A DNA stretch of 64,000 nt. It comes from Branchinecta lynchi. Lineage: Eukaryota; Arthropoda; Branchiopoda; Anostraca; Branchinectidae. Numbering within the stretch: the first letter of the stretch is position 1; each line of letters starts with the position of its first letter. The notes beneath the pieces were generated by a model. The model did not search any database. It had not been told where the DNA came from and saw only the letters and a program-made list of their open reading frames with translations. The DNA lies in contig JAKZAP010000006.1 of the NCBI GenBank assembly GCA_023053575.1, positions 15,881,280-15,945,279 of the forward strand, given 5' to 3'. Position numbers and translations under genes: made by a program. Positions 21,722 through 32,112 of the stretch are shown here, piece by piece.

Positions 21722-22824
21722 CTATGGTAGGTCAAATCAGTTAGAAGACTATCTTGTTCGAACTGAGCTACTAGCTGTAAGGAAAAGAGCATAAAACGCA
21801 TCTTAGGATGACTATGCTCGGTTGAGGCTTCTCTGTTAATATTGGGAAGAACAATATCTGTTTCTGTGTTCGACAGATTGTTACTACACTTGTACTACTG
21901 TCTGCCCCTTATGCCGACTGACTTAAATCCAGAGGACAAAACAATGTGCTGGAGAGAAATTTCGGAAAACCCTGCTTAGTTTTGTAGCTGCAGACATTCA
22001 TTGCGGAAGACATTAGATGTCCGTCAGAATTGTAAAACAATTCATGGTGCCGTTAGAATATCGATATTATTGCGACCATAAGTGTATTAGAGTGTTTTAT
22101 GCCGATTTTGCCCTTTGCCTAGAGCCGAGCGTATTTCAAGTGTGCGTATTTCACGCTGTTTTCTAGGCTAGAATGAATCTCGAATTTTTCGCGAGAAAAA
22201 CTGAAGGATTTAGAAGATACGCCCGTTTTACACGGTGAAAACTTGTAGCTACAAAATAAGCAAAAGGTTTCATAATTTCTCTCTGGCATGTTATTCAGTT
22301 TTTCTGAATAAAGGACTGCGTTCGCAACCTCTTGGGTATAGATAAGAAGGGTTTTATATTTCGTAATAAAATTAAAGTACTCCAATCGAACTCTTGTCGG
22401 AACACTCGTGGTGATAACTGGGCGTAAAATATGTTTCTCCGCGTCTGTTAAGTCTAAAATTCTTTCTCGTTGTCATGCAGCGTGCCTGATGTTATTTTTT
22501 ACGGCAAGCTTCGGGCAGCAAGACCCGGCAGCTACCTCGCCCACGAGATATCGAGGACAACGTACAAAAGTACAAATCGGTGCAAGGTTCAGGCAGATTA
22601 TCTGAATGGGCTTTAGGCAAATAAAATTCTTACGCACCAACTACAGAGGAGATGTTGGTGTTCTTGTTGTTCACGTTTAGTTGATTGACTATTGCTTCCA
22701 AACTGGTTATACTCTCTCCCCTTCGGACAACCCAGTGCCTTAATACTGCATGGCACTCATCGAATTTCCCATCACAGTACAAGTAAGTATTATAAAACCA
22801 AACTTTCAGTTCACCGTCATCCAT
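20946..22824 (-). CDS. Apolipoprotein-L-like protein (two exons, apparently complete)
   Basis: Joining 22824-22638 and 21721-20946 gives about 320 codons. ApoL proteins are membrane-associated, with amphipathic and hydrophobic hairpins resembling pore-forming or Bcl-2-type proteins; known roles are in intracellular membranes, lipid binding and cell death. The junction reads NISSVVG|SSAGAAGGTLAFTG and continues LAPVTAGASLALTASSLAVV, the glycine- and alanine-rich hydrophobic hairpin typical of the family. The C-terminal half has a second hydrophobic stretch (TTGMLAARTTLGLLGIGLDI), then SKELKKGSKSEAMQKI and a predicted amphipathic helix, also family-like. The start ATG (22824) has A at -3 and G at +4, with an in-frame stop just upstream. 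Exon 1 residues 30-52 (AVLRHWVVRRGESITSLEAI) also faintly recall the end of a death domain. No secretion signal is obvious. Confidence 0.82.
21722..22637 (-). other. ApoL-like intron (916 bp)
   Basis: A GT-AG intron between the two ApoL-like exons. The open frame at 22119-22385 on the same strand has no recognisable domain. No repeat family from this window is evident in it, unlike the other introns. Confidence 0.65.
22638..22824 (-). CDS. ApoL-like exon 1
   Basis: It begins at ATG (MDDGELKVWFYNTYLYCDGK) and ends GTA GTT G|GTGCGT, leaving one base of a glycine codon. A competing donor three bases downstream (GTAAGA, with much better consensus) would put exon 2 out of frame, so the GTGCGT donor is chosen because only it restores the ApoL reading frame. 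Confidence 0.72.
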
Positions 22825-23329
22825 TTTTCTGCACTGACGTTAGTAGAAACTGGTCACTTATTTTCCGTTATCTCGGTCGAGATAAAAGGTGCGACGATCC
22901 GGAAATGTTTACTACAATTGCAAATTAAAGCACAGCGTCTTTCGAATTATGTCGTAGGAAGCTTTGCAATAAAGTGGATAGTATTAAGTAAAAGTGACAA
23001 GTGTTGAAACAAAAATGAGCTACTTTTAAAAAGGAAATCATTTTCAAATGCCTGACGAGTTCGCATGCCCAGGAAGAGAATCAGATGTTTCGGAGCTCTG
23101 TCGCTGATGAAGCATCTTTCCGTTCCGTTCTATTTTCGTGGGGATCATATTTGTAGATGCGGCCGAGATTGTTCTTTGGTCGTCGCACAGGATTGGTTCG
23201 TTACCCCCCATTTAGAATTGTCCGTACTCTTTAAGATTTGTCTAAGATGGACATCTCATTCCTTGAGCCTCTTAGGTCTATTCTCACGCCTTCGTCGTAA
23301 TCCGAGACTTTATTATTTTTACAAGAAAC

Positions 23330-24045
23330 AACAAGACCAAAGGTTTCGAAGGGATCCCGAAAATGTAATACTTGATCCAGACAATTGCGTCTTGTAGATT
23401 TCCGGTCTTTGTCAGACTCCTTGAACATTCCTGCCTTACTTCTGCCACCCGCATGGAAATAATTCAAGTCATTGTATTAAACATTTGTTTATGATTGTAA
23501 ACAAGTTGTTTGCAATCGCGATTGTAAACAGTTGTTAAGTATTGAATTTGTACGATTGGAAACAATTTCCATGCGGGGTAAATATCCGGATTCCAGGTGA
23601 CCTACTTGTCAGGCAAAAAACTAAAGCTCAAAACGAATTCAGCAGATCTCCTTACACATATATCGAACCTCTAATTATCTTCAGATAAACTCTGACTTCT
23701 AACAAATTCTCCGGTTTCGCCCGGATTCTGGGCAAACTGCATGTCGGGGTAGAAAATGATTGTCATTTATGGATTCAGCATGTCTTCTTACTCGTATTTA
23801 TAAAATTTAATCAACTTCAAATACAACTTTTACTTTTAACAATTTTTCCGGTTTGGCCGGATTCCGGACGAACCAGTTGTTCGGCGAGAGGATAAGTTTA
23901 AGATATAGATTCAGCATGTTTTCTTATCCTAGATTGACTATCTCATTGGCCTTTTAAAACAATTTTTTGTTCGTCCCTTGACTGGAAACCCTTCCCCCAC
24001 CCCTAAATGTGGGGCTACAGGGCTCATCTACGAACTTAAACCTAT
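23330..24045 (-). mobile_element. Family A element A5 (5' end missing)
   Basis: Reverse copy with a good 3' end (aacaagaccaaaggtttcg) at 23330. It loses similarity after the polypurine tract and ctacgaactt near 24045, so the 5' TTTTTGGGATCCC terminus is absent. It interrupts LINE copy 2. Bases 24046-24120 are unassigned. Confidence 0.75.
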
Positions 24046-24351
24046 GCTTTAATTCTTAGATTTAATTCTTAACATCTTAGAGGGATAACTGATCGATAAA
24101 ATCTCTTGTAGCCTATTATGAATTTATTGTCAGCTGGGCTTTAAACCTTATTTTTTTTTTTGCGTGAAGATGTAGTGAAGGAGGCCCAGTTAAGATTTGA
24201 TTTTAGCTACAAGGACAGAAGTTTTCTAATTTTACCTTTTCTTTTGGTGTGAAGTAACAGATTTTTCAGGAGTTGACTCCGCCTTCTCAAATGTTCAGAA
24301 TCAATTCGCCCCAAGATGGTGCCGATTCATTTCGTTCTGCACTGATTGCTA

Positions 24352-24638
24352 CCCGATGAAAAATTTATCTCAAAATAGTACTATGAAGTAGTACGAAAAA
24401 GTAGCATGCAGTACTAACGATGCTACTACATGCTTCTACTTCTAGGCTACCGTGTTGCTACTATTAGCAAGCCCGGATGCTACTATGGCAAGACAGAATG
24501 CTACTGGATACTATTACATAAGATTGGACAAGTCTGAGGCACACTAAATGATGGTATTCTTTGCTATTACATAGCATTACCTGCAACGTTTTCGGACTAT
24601 TACCATACTACTACGTAGGCTACACATTTTTCATCGGG
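24352..24638. mobile_element. Family H element with TIRs CCCGATGAAAAAT and TA flanks
   Basis: Perfect 13-bp inverted termini, CCCGATGAAAAAT and ATTTTTCATCGGG, enclose 287 bp rich in agtagtac/gctacta motifs. TA precedes and follows the termini. The segment is absent at the corresponding place of LINE copy 1 (near 17818), confirming insertion. Confidence 0.75.
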
Positions 24639-24929
24639 TATTATGACAACAAACGTACAAAGTGTCACATTTACCTGCTGAAGATGTGTGATGTTTTTTA
24701 CGGTAACAACCCCCCGCTGACTAACATGTCGCCTTTGTTGATATTATCAATTAACAGGAAATAAAGTTCGTGTTGTTACTTTGAATGGGGAGCATCCTCA
24801 CCTGTACATTCTCAGGATGTCTCATTCTCATTTGTTCGGCATGTAATTATTAATCCAGCGGAACGTGTGGAGGAATTTATTAAGGACACCGGCCCTTGTA
24901 ATACGGAACCGATGATTCACATAGACCGA

Positions 24930-26339
24930 TTTTTGGGATCCCAAAACGTAAGTGGAGGGATACCTATGACATCGCAAAAGTTGTCCGTCCCTCCGTCCGT
25001 CTGTAAGCACGATAACTCTCGAAGGGAATGAGATATTTTGATGAAACTTGGTGTGAGGGTTCGTTGGGTCGTCGGACCAGTCAAGTTCGTAGATGGGCTT
25101 TGTAGCTCTACATTTAGGGGTGGGGGAGGGGATTCAAATTAAGGGACAAACAAAATATTTTGAAACAGCTAATGTGATAGTCTATTATGGGGTAAGAAGA
25201 CATGCTGAACACGATGGTGAAAACCATTTTGTCATCGGACAAGTACTTCGCCCGGAATCCGGCCAAAACCGGAAAGTTTGTTGAAAGTAAAAGTTTTATT
25301 TGAAGTTGATTAGATGTTCGATTTAGGGGTGGGAAGACATGCTGAAGACGATGGTGAAAATTATTTTCTCGACGGACAAGTATTTCGCCCGGAATCCGGC
25401 CCACACCGGAAAGTTTGTTGAAAGTAAAAGTTTTATTTGAAATTGATTAGATGTTCGATTTAGGGGTAGGAAGACATGCTGAAGACGATGGTGAAAACTA
25501 TTTTCTCGACGGACAAGTATTTCGCCCGGAATCCGGCCTAAACCGGAAAGTTTGTTGAAAGTAAAAGTTTTATTTGAAGTTCATTAAATGTTCGATTTAG
25601 AGGTAGGAAAACATGCTGAAGACGATGGTGAAAACTATTTTCTTGACGGACAAGTATTTCGACCGGAATCCGGCCCAAACCGGAAAGTTTTTCAAAATTA
25701 AAAGTTTTATTTGGAGTTGATTAGATGTTCGATTTAGGGCAAGAAGACATGCTGAACACTTAGGTGAAAACAAGTTTCTACCCGGACATGTAGTTCGTCC
25801 GGAATCCGGCCAAAACCGGAAAACTGTTGGAAGTCAAAGTTTTATTTCTAGTTGATTAGATAAGCGATTTAGGGGTAAGAAGAGATGCTGAGTCCCTGTA
25901 TGACAATCGTATTTTACCCGGACATATAGTTCGACCGGAATCCGGCTGGAATCGGAAAATTTGTTATAAGCTGAATTTCTATTTGAAGTTGATTAGATGT
26001 TCATTACTGAGGAAAGAAGATACCCTGATTTCGTCTTTAAGCTTTCTTTTTTCGCCAGACAAGTAGTTCTGGAGTTCGGCCGGAACCGGGAAATTGGCAG
26101 AAGTGGCAGGAAGTTTTCGTCAAAACAGATATGACTTATAGGGGTAAACACACATGCTGAATCCAAATCTGAACTTGGTTTTCTCAGGTGATTAGCTATT
26201 TGGCCTTAATCTGTTTCTGAATTTTAATTTTAAAAATGTTCAAGGAGTCTGGCGAAGACTGGATCTGGCTAAGACAAGACCCAGTTGTCTGGATCAGATA
26301 TTGAATTTTTGGGATCCCATCGAAACCTTTGGTCTTGTT
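24930..26339 (+). mobile_element. Family A element A6 (longest copy)
   Basis: Full-length 1.4 kb copy with minisatellite units starting about every 136 bp (25301, 25439, 25575, 25712, 25846). LINE copy 2 is interrupted exactly at its ends; the uninterrupted paralogue near 18110 gives the empty site ...gagactcattt/ctgtgttcgg. Confidence 0.85.
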
Positions 26340-26414
26340 CCGTTCGGACGCTGCTTTTCTGCGTTTCAAGTCCAAACGGTGCGACTCACCGTCATTATTT
26401 TGCGTTGAAAAGCA

Positions 26415-26807
26415 TCAGCTCTTTCGTGTATGGCGCACCGTCAAGCGATGGACACTGTCGGTGCGAGCCAAGGGTAAAACTTTCCAAACATTTATAAATA
26501 AATTAAAGAAGAGAACTTCCATCTTGTTATTCATTCCTCCGGTTTGGTTGTGGTCCCACGCATTGTCAAGCAGATGCTTGAACGATTCCGTTCTATCGAC
26601 AGAGATGGTATCATCGTCCAGCTCCTTCCAGAGGTTGACAATGCTGCGGACAAAAAAGTTGGATCTGGTGTGAGTGGGATTTGCGTAGGTATCGCAACGC
26701 GGGGGATCATTGTATTGCGAAGCAACCCTTTTGGTTTTGTCACTTATTTCTGGTCTGCCAGTTTCTGCTGTAATCATTAGCAGATGTCTGACCTCTGTGG
26801 ATTTCAA
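26415..26807 (-). pseudogene. LINE polymerase C-terminal ORF fragment
   Basis: It contains RSNFFVRSIVNLWKELDDDT and ESFKHLLDNAWD, matching the common LINE C-terminal pattern RxxFFxxRVVNLWNxLP...FKxxLDxxW. The homologous stretch in copy 1 (18120-18500) is frameshifted. The fragment is too short to retain RT motifs. Confidence 0.65.
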
Positions 26808-26915
26808 GAAAAGTGTGTACCTCAGCCCCGATTTATGAATCGATACTGTATTACCGAAAGCTTGCTAGAACTCTTGCCTGGGGCCAAAACAATGATTTTT
26901 GCCATTTTTCTTATA
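26795..26915 (+). repeat. Dispersed repeat, paralogue of 31445-31570
   Basis: Shares aaagtgtg.acct, tgatgaat-like and aactcttgcctggggccaa with the later copy. No termini or coding content recognised. Confidence 0.5.
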
Positions 26916-27482
26916 GCCCGTTACATAGGGGGGAAGAAGAATCGGTTGTTAGAACACGGTTATCTTCAGGGGTAACAGGTTAGAAACTTGCGATATTGGT
27001 GCACCTTTTACGACTGTAAGAAAAATGGTCTCACTGTCACCTAGGAGTGTTTACAACGATTACAAATTATAATTCAACACAGTGACGTAGATATTTTAAT
27101 AGTTTTGCAGTAGTTTGCGAGGCATCGCGCAGGTTTGCTTCTTCCGATGTTCTCTTTTTTTTTTAACTGGGCGACCAAGTAACTTGTCATCAATATGTTT
27201 GATGAAAAAATACTTCTTGGGAAGGAATTATAGTTCAATAGATTCGAGGGTTTGACAACTTTATTGTTAAAACGGTGGCAGAGAAACTGAACCAAATGTT
27301 GCTGCAGCTCATCACGTTGCCCAGTCAACAACAGCAAACAATTCCCAGAAAATAGGAAAAAAAATAAGAAGAATACGACCTTCTGTTCTGTAAAGCCCAA
27401 GACCTAATTCTGCATCATTCGAACACAGTAACGGTAAACCATTTATAAGTGCTGCACGTTCGTCAGTTGTCTTTGCGGATAA

Positions 27483-27890
27483 TTTTTGGGATCCCAATTC
27501 CCGAAACGTTAGTGACGGAATACATTCGACTTCATAAAGTTTATCCGTCGTTGCATAAAGGTAGCTCTATATTTAGATTTTTTGGGGGAACTGGGTCAAT
27601 TTAAGGATTGGTATTTTTTAAGCTGATATGACAGTCAATCTACATCTCTGAAACTTACTTTCTCGCCAGTGGTTCTTCCGGAACCCGGCCAAAACCGGAA
27701 AGTTGTAAGTTTGTTCTGAAGTCGATTATAGCTTCGACGTAGTTGGGTTCGAGTGTCGAAGTAGGGGTAAGTAAACACGCGGCTTCAGTATCGTCACTTT
27801 GTTTTTCTGCCAAACCGATATTTGATCAGAATCCGGCAAAACATGGAATATCGGTAGAGGTTGAATAAGCTGAAATGATGGATCGATCCA
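27483..27890 (+). mobile_element. Family A element A7 (degenerate)
   Basis: It starts TTTTTGGGATCCC with an altered continuation (aattcccgaaacg) and retains gtgacggaatac, a pyrimidine-poor internal part and fragments such as ggaacccggccaaaaccgg. The 3' end is not recognisable. It abuts foldback E2 at 27892. Confidence 0.65.
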
Positions 27891-27891
27891 C

Positions 27892-28066
27892 CTACACTGT
27901 AAAAAAAAAATCTTGCCGTATTTACTACTGGGATTATTCTTGTCTCTACTGAGATAAGATTATCTCTAATTCGGAGTAATCTTATCCCAGTAGAGATAAG
28001 ATTAATCCCGGTAGCAAATACTGTAATTAACTTTAATCCTTACTAAGAGAAACTTTTACAGAGTAG
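27892..28066. mobile_element. Foldback/MITE element E2 (175 bp)
   Basis: CTACACTGTAAAA at the left and TTTTACAGAGTAG at the right enclose arms containing gggattattcttgtctctac and gtagagataagattaatccc. Nearly the whole element can fold on itself. Confidence 0.7.
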
Positions 28067-28200
28067 CCTGTTTCAGGTTTCAGCCTTAGCCTTAAACTGA
28101 CTGTCTATATATCTTGAAAATATATTTGTTCACCCTTTCATTAGAAAACCTCTCTCCCACAGCTAAATATGTATGATTAAGATTTACGAAGTCATAGGCA

Positions 28201-28524
28201 CAGAGGCGTTACTAGCCAAAATGTTTGGGGGGGGGGGGAGGACGAGGCATTTACCGAATGGCTGGTAATTTTTACCGACTGTTTCTGCAGAAAAAACGAC
28301 CGTTTTCAACAACAAAAATTATAGGTTGAAGAAAAAAATGACTATTTTGACGAAAAATCGACTAATTTTCAGAAAAACCAACCGTTTTCATGAAAAAACC
28401 AACCGTTTTCATGAAAAAATCGACTGATTTTGCGAAAAATCGCGGCGCTTCGTGCCGACTCGGTTAATTTTTACCGACAGCATTGGGGGGGGGGGGGGCG
28501 TTCCCCCCAGTCGTGACGCCCCTG
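28201..28524. mobile_element. hAT-type MITE with 8-bp target duplication
   Basis: The termini CAGAGGCGTTACTA and TCGTGACGCCCCTG are imperfect inverted repeats of the CAGGGGCGT type. The element is flanked by an identical CATAGGCA at 28193-28200 and 28525-28532, the 8-bp duplication made by hAT transposases. The interior has two poly-G runs and short imperfect tandem repeats of ccgttttcatgaaaaa. Confidence 0.85.
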
Positions 28525-29202
28525 CATAGGCATCCGTCACTACCGCCTCTGGTCCTAAAAAAAACTCACTAGGCCGTGTCGGTGTCACTAGTGTAGGCCT
28601 ACATTTTTTCTGTCACTATGAAACTCGATATCCCGTTGGGGAGCCTGTACAGTGGTGCCTAGAGAGTGAGCACCCCTTCGACTAAAAATTACAGATTGTC
28701 TTGAAAATTTTATAAAATTCCATTGTGGAAAAAATTTAAAGTCACTCAAGACAAACAACACCATTCAATGTATTTAAAAAGAATATACAACAATAAGCTT
28801 GCTTTTCATTTAAACTTTTAACACTGTGTACGAATACTCTAGCCTATAGCATTGTTCAAATAGGTGTAAATCAAGTGTGATACGGCGTATGCAGATTCCT
28901 CTTTTCCTCTGGGCGCGCTGTAACAAGGTGTCTAAAAAGAATAGTCCCAGTTTCGGTTTTGGCTTACGTAGAGCCAATCGGATCGCTTGGTTCGGATCGC
29001 CAAGGTTGTCACGGGAGCAATAAAGATCTACTTTGTTGGAAGTTAAAGTAACAACTTTTCTTCAAAAGAACACGTATTGTTCTGTTTCGACTGCTTACTG
29101 TTAGTTCGAGGACCAATGCTGTCCATCCGCTAATTTAGTAGGTGTTTTACAACATAGCCTAAACGAACTTGTTTTTCCACAAGTTTGTTTTTCCAACTTG
29201 AG

Positions 29203-29290
29203 CGGCTTTGAGGCTGGAGAGGACCCTTGACAACAAGGTCCGACATATAGCTCTAATAAAATTCAGCTGACGTACCCGTTTTGCACTATT
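29203..29290 (-). repeat. Family D repeat next to A8
   Basis: Reverse copy: gaggacccttgacaacaagg tccgac, then tagctctaataaaattcagc, immediately before A8. Confidence 0.55.
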
Positions 29291-29291
29291 A

Positions 29292-30160
29292 AACAAAACG
29301 AAAGGTTTCGATGGATGCCAAAAGTTTTATATTTGATACAGACAATTGGGTCTTGTCTTCGCCAGATCCAGCCTTCGCCAGACTCCTTGAGCATTTTTAC
29401 TATTAAAATTTAGATAAAGACTAAGGTCAATAGCAAATCATCTAAGAAAACCAAGTTCAGTATGGACTCAGCATATGTGTTTATGGATTCAGCATGTGTG
29501 TTTACACAGATGAGGTAAGATATATCTATTTTGACAAAACTGATCGAAACTTCCTGCCTTACTTCCGCCAAATTTCCGGTTTCGGCCGAATCCGGGCGAA
29601 CTGCTAAAACTGATTGTCCGGCAAAAAAAATAACGTTCAAACACGAATTCAGCGTATCTCTTCACCCCTATATCAAACATCTTTAACTTACAACAAATTT
29701 TCCGGTTTCTGCCGGATTTGGGGCGAACTATATGTCCGGTTAAAAATGATTGTCATATACGGATTCAGCATCTCTTCTTAACTTAAATCGGAAATGTAAT
29801 CAGCTTCAAATAAAACTTTTACTTTTAACATACTTTCCGGTTTTGATCGGATTCCGGGCGAACTAGTTGTCCGGCGAGAAAATGGTTTTCATGATCGTGT
29901 TCAGCATGTATTCTTACCTCTTAATCGACTATCTTATTAGCTGTTTAAAAATACTTTGTCTGCCCCTTAATTTGAACCCCTTCCTCACCCCTAAATGTAG
30001 GGCTACAGAGCCCATCTAAGAACCCTACCTTTTCCGTGACCCCAAGCATCCTCACATCAAGTTTCATCAAAATATCTCATCCCTTGCTGACAGACGGACC
30101 GAGGGACAACTTAAGTGATGTCATAGGTATCCCTCCACTTACGTTTTGGGATCCCAAAAA
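29292..30160 (-). mobile_element. Family A element A8
   Basis: Reverse copy with a mutated 3' palindrome (ggatgcca) and an intact 5' end (acgttttgggatcccaaaaa) at 30160. The 5'-side flank (actgatatccagttacatca) is family C sequence. Confidence 0.8.
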
Positions 30161-30430
30161 CTGATATCCAGTTACATCACTAAGTTCCAAACCAACCAAT
30201 TTGACAAAATCCTAGGATCTATTGCTGGTGATGATGAAAGTGAGACGACTTTTTCAGATACCAATATCAGTTACCATGGTCGGACCGTGGTATCTGAATA
30301 ACAGATACAACGGTGACTGGCCAGGTACCACGATAACTGCGAAAACGCCTTTTGACCATGGTATCAGATACCACGGTAACTGCAAAAATGACTTTAGACC
30401 ATGGTATCTGCAAAAATGGAACTAATGGTT
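30161..30430 (-). mobile_element. Family C fragment C1
   Basis: It contains gatatccagttacatcacta, tgaaagtgagacgactttt and repeated gtatcagataccacggtaac palindromes. It begins at the 5' terminus of A8. Confidence 0.6.
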
Positions 30431-30917
30431 ATATGACTGAGTCCGAACACGCCAGTGAATCCCGGGAAGAACTAGAAACGTCACCCAAACGAACCCTCAA
30501 AGTTGATTCAAATCCTGTGTAGACCAATCACCAAAGTTTCTGTCGTGACGTTGCTGGCTCTACGCTGGGCATGGCGATTCTTCATCGACGCGAAAGTTAG
30601 CATTCAATAATAAAGAGATTGTAGCCTACCAGACGAAAACGGAAAAGGGTAGAAAAGGAGTAATTTAACACTGTCAGGTATATAGGACGGGATCCTGGGG
30701 GACGAGGATTTGAGAGTGATTTGTCCACGATTGATAACGCGAATGTGAAAAAAGGTGTCATAATCGACCAATAGGATGAGACTCTTTGTTTACAAACTTT
30801 GACTCCTTCAAACTCTTACTTCCATGGAAACTCTTTTGCAAAAATAGAATGGAAAAAAACTATTGTTAGAAGGGTGGGACACGCTCTGTGTCCAAAGAGT
30901 GAAAACGTCAGATCCTT

Positions 30918-31220
30918 GAGCGTGTTCCACGCTCGTGCCAATAGTAACTATTAGTTACTATTTCCGTTCCACCCTCACCAAAAGTTACTACGCTGACCGT
31001 TCCAACCTTCTCGAAATAGTACTGATAGTAACTATTTGCTTACCACGCTGGGGAGCGTAGTAAGTGTAGTAACTACGGATCTCTGAATCGTGATTGGTCG
31101 TATCCGCCCGCAGCGTGATATTCTGCGGGAAAATAGAAAAGTCGTTCCAGCCTTGACGGTAAAAATCCAGAATTTGTGACGTCATGCGTAGTAACTACGG
31201 TAAGTAGGATGGAACACTCT
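30918..31220. mobile_element. Family F MITE, copy 2
   Basis: Begins gagcgtgttccacgctcg and ends taggatggaacactct. Similar throughout to copy 1 (ctacgctgaccgttccaacc, ggggagcgtagtaag). A stray end (agaagggtgggacacgctct) at 30864-30883 suggests a second nested copy. Confidence 0.7.
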
Positions 31221-31343
31221 CCTTGCAGATGGTGCTTTTGGGACGTGCGGCCAGTGCTTCCACTTTTACTGTATTTCAAAGTAGAATACATTATTTTGGA
31301 CCATTGTACTTTTAAATTTTCTAATCTACTTTACTACTTTATT

Positions 31344-31402
31344 GTGTTGCGAGAGCAACACTTTGGTTTTGTCCTCGTTTTTTTTTTTTTTTTTTTTTTT
31401 TT
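31344..31402 (+). repeat. Hairpin GTGTTGCGAGAGCAACAC and poly-T run
   Basis: gtgttgcgagagcaacactt followed by tggttttgtcctcg and 25 T (31378-31402). The hairpin recurs in opposite orientation at 35064-35095, on the far side of the satellite-like block. Confidence 0.65.
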
Positions 31403-31444
31403 CCTATGACTCCGATTTCATTTTATTCCTGGTAACTGGGAAGG

Positions 31445-31570
31445 GTCTAACCTGTGCGGTTTTTACGGAAAGTGTGGACCTTAGGCCGGATTGATGAATA
31501 TGACATTACATTTTGGAAAGCTCCGTATAACTCTTGCCTGGGGCCAATAAGGATGGTTTTTGCTTGTCCT
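31445..31570 (+). repeat. Dispersed repeat, paralogue of 26795-26915
   Basis: See the earlier copy: aactcttgcctggggccaat and ggtttttgc are conserved. The rest of 31571-32112 is unassigned. Confidence 0.5.
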
Positions 31571-32112
31571 CGAGCCAGAGCCTACGGTTTGCGAAGTGAA
31601 GTGGAGTTGTATAGCCTATGTCGTAGAGGACCATCTCAAGTTGTGTAGCGAACCTTTCGTTTCATCAAACCATGTTTCTGCTTTCGAGTGGAAAGCTCCG
31701 TTCTAGCACGTTAGCAGGCAGGCACCAGTTTCAAATTGAAGGTGGACTAAATTCTATAAGTGTTAAATATATGCGGCAGTTACCCGGCCCCACAGCCAAC
31801 ATATGTTCTTTGAGTGATAAATAGAAAAATCTACAGAGACAAAAAAGTGGCTTTTTCCCACGGGTCCGAAAGTGCTGCCATCTATTATTTCTATCCGTGT
31901 CTGCGACGATTTCAGCAGAGTTTATCATATTTTTTTTTTGCACTTGGGTTTGCGGTAGAGTAACGGTATCAGATGTACCTCTTAAACTTTAAAAGTTCTC
32001 TCTTTGCTAAAGAAACTAGAGTTTATCCTTTGCTCCGTTCTAAGTCGTGACGTTAGAAAGTTGGCCTGCGGCAAAAAAGTCAACTTTTGAACTAAGACAG
32101 GTAGAATTTTTT

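Larger units (their letters stand above)
23065..26720 (-). mobile_element. 5'-truncated LINE 3' end, copy 2 (split by elements A5, H and A6)
   Basis: Paralogue of 17265-18520. LINE segments are about 23065-23329, 24120-24349, 24641-24929 and 26340-26720; between them lie A5 (23330-24045), H (24352-24638) and A6 (24930-26339). The polymerase end is best preserved here, at 26415-26807. Confidence 0.7.

Noticed and set aside
22119..22385. 88-codon ORF on - as an extra ApoL-like exon
   Set aside because: The exons on either side join in phase without it, and it has no ApoL-like motif.
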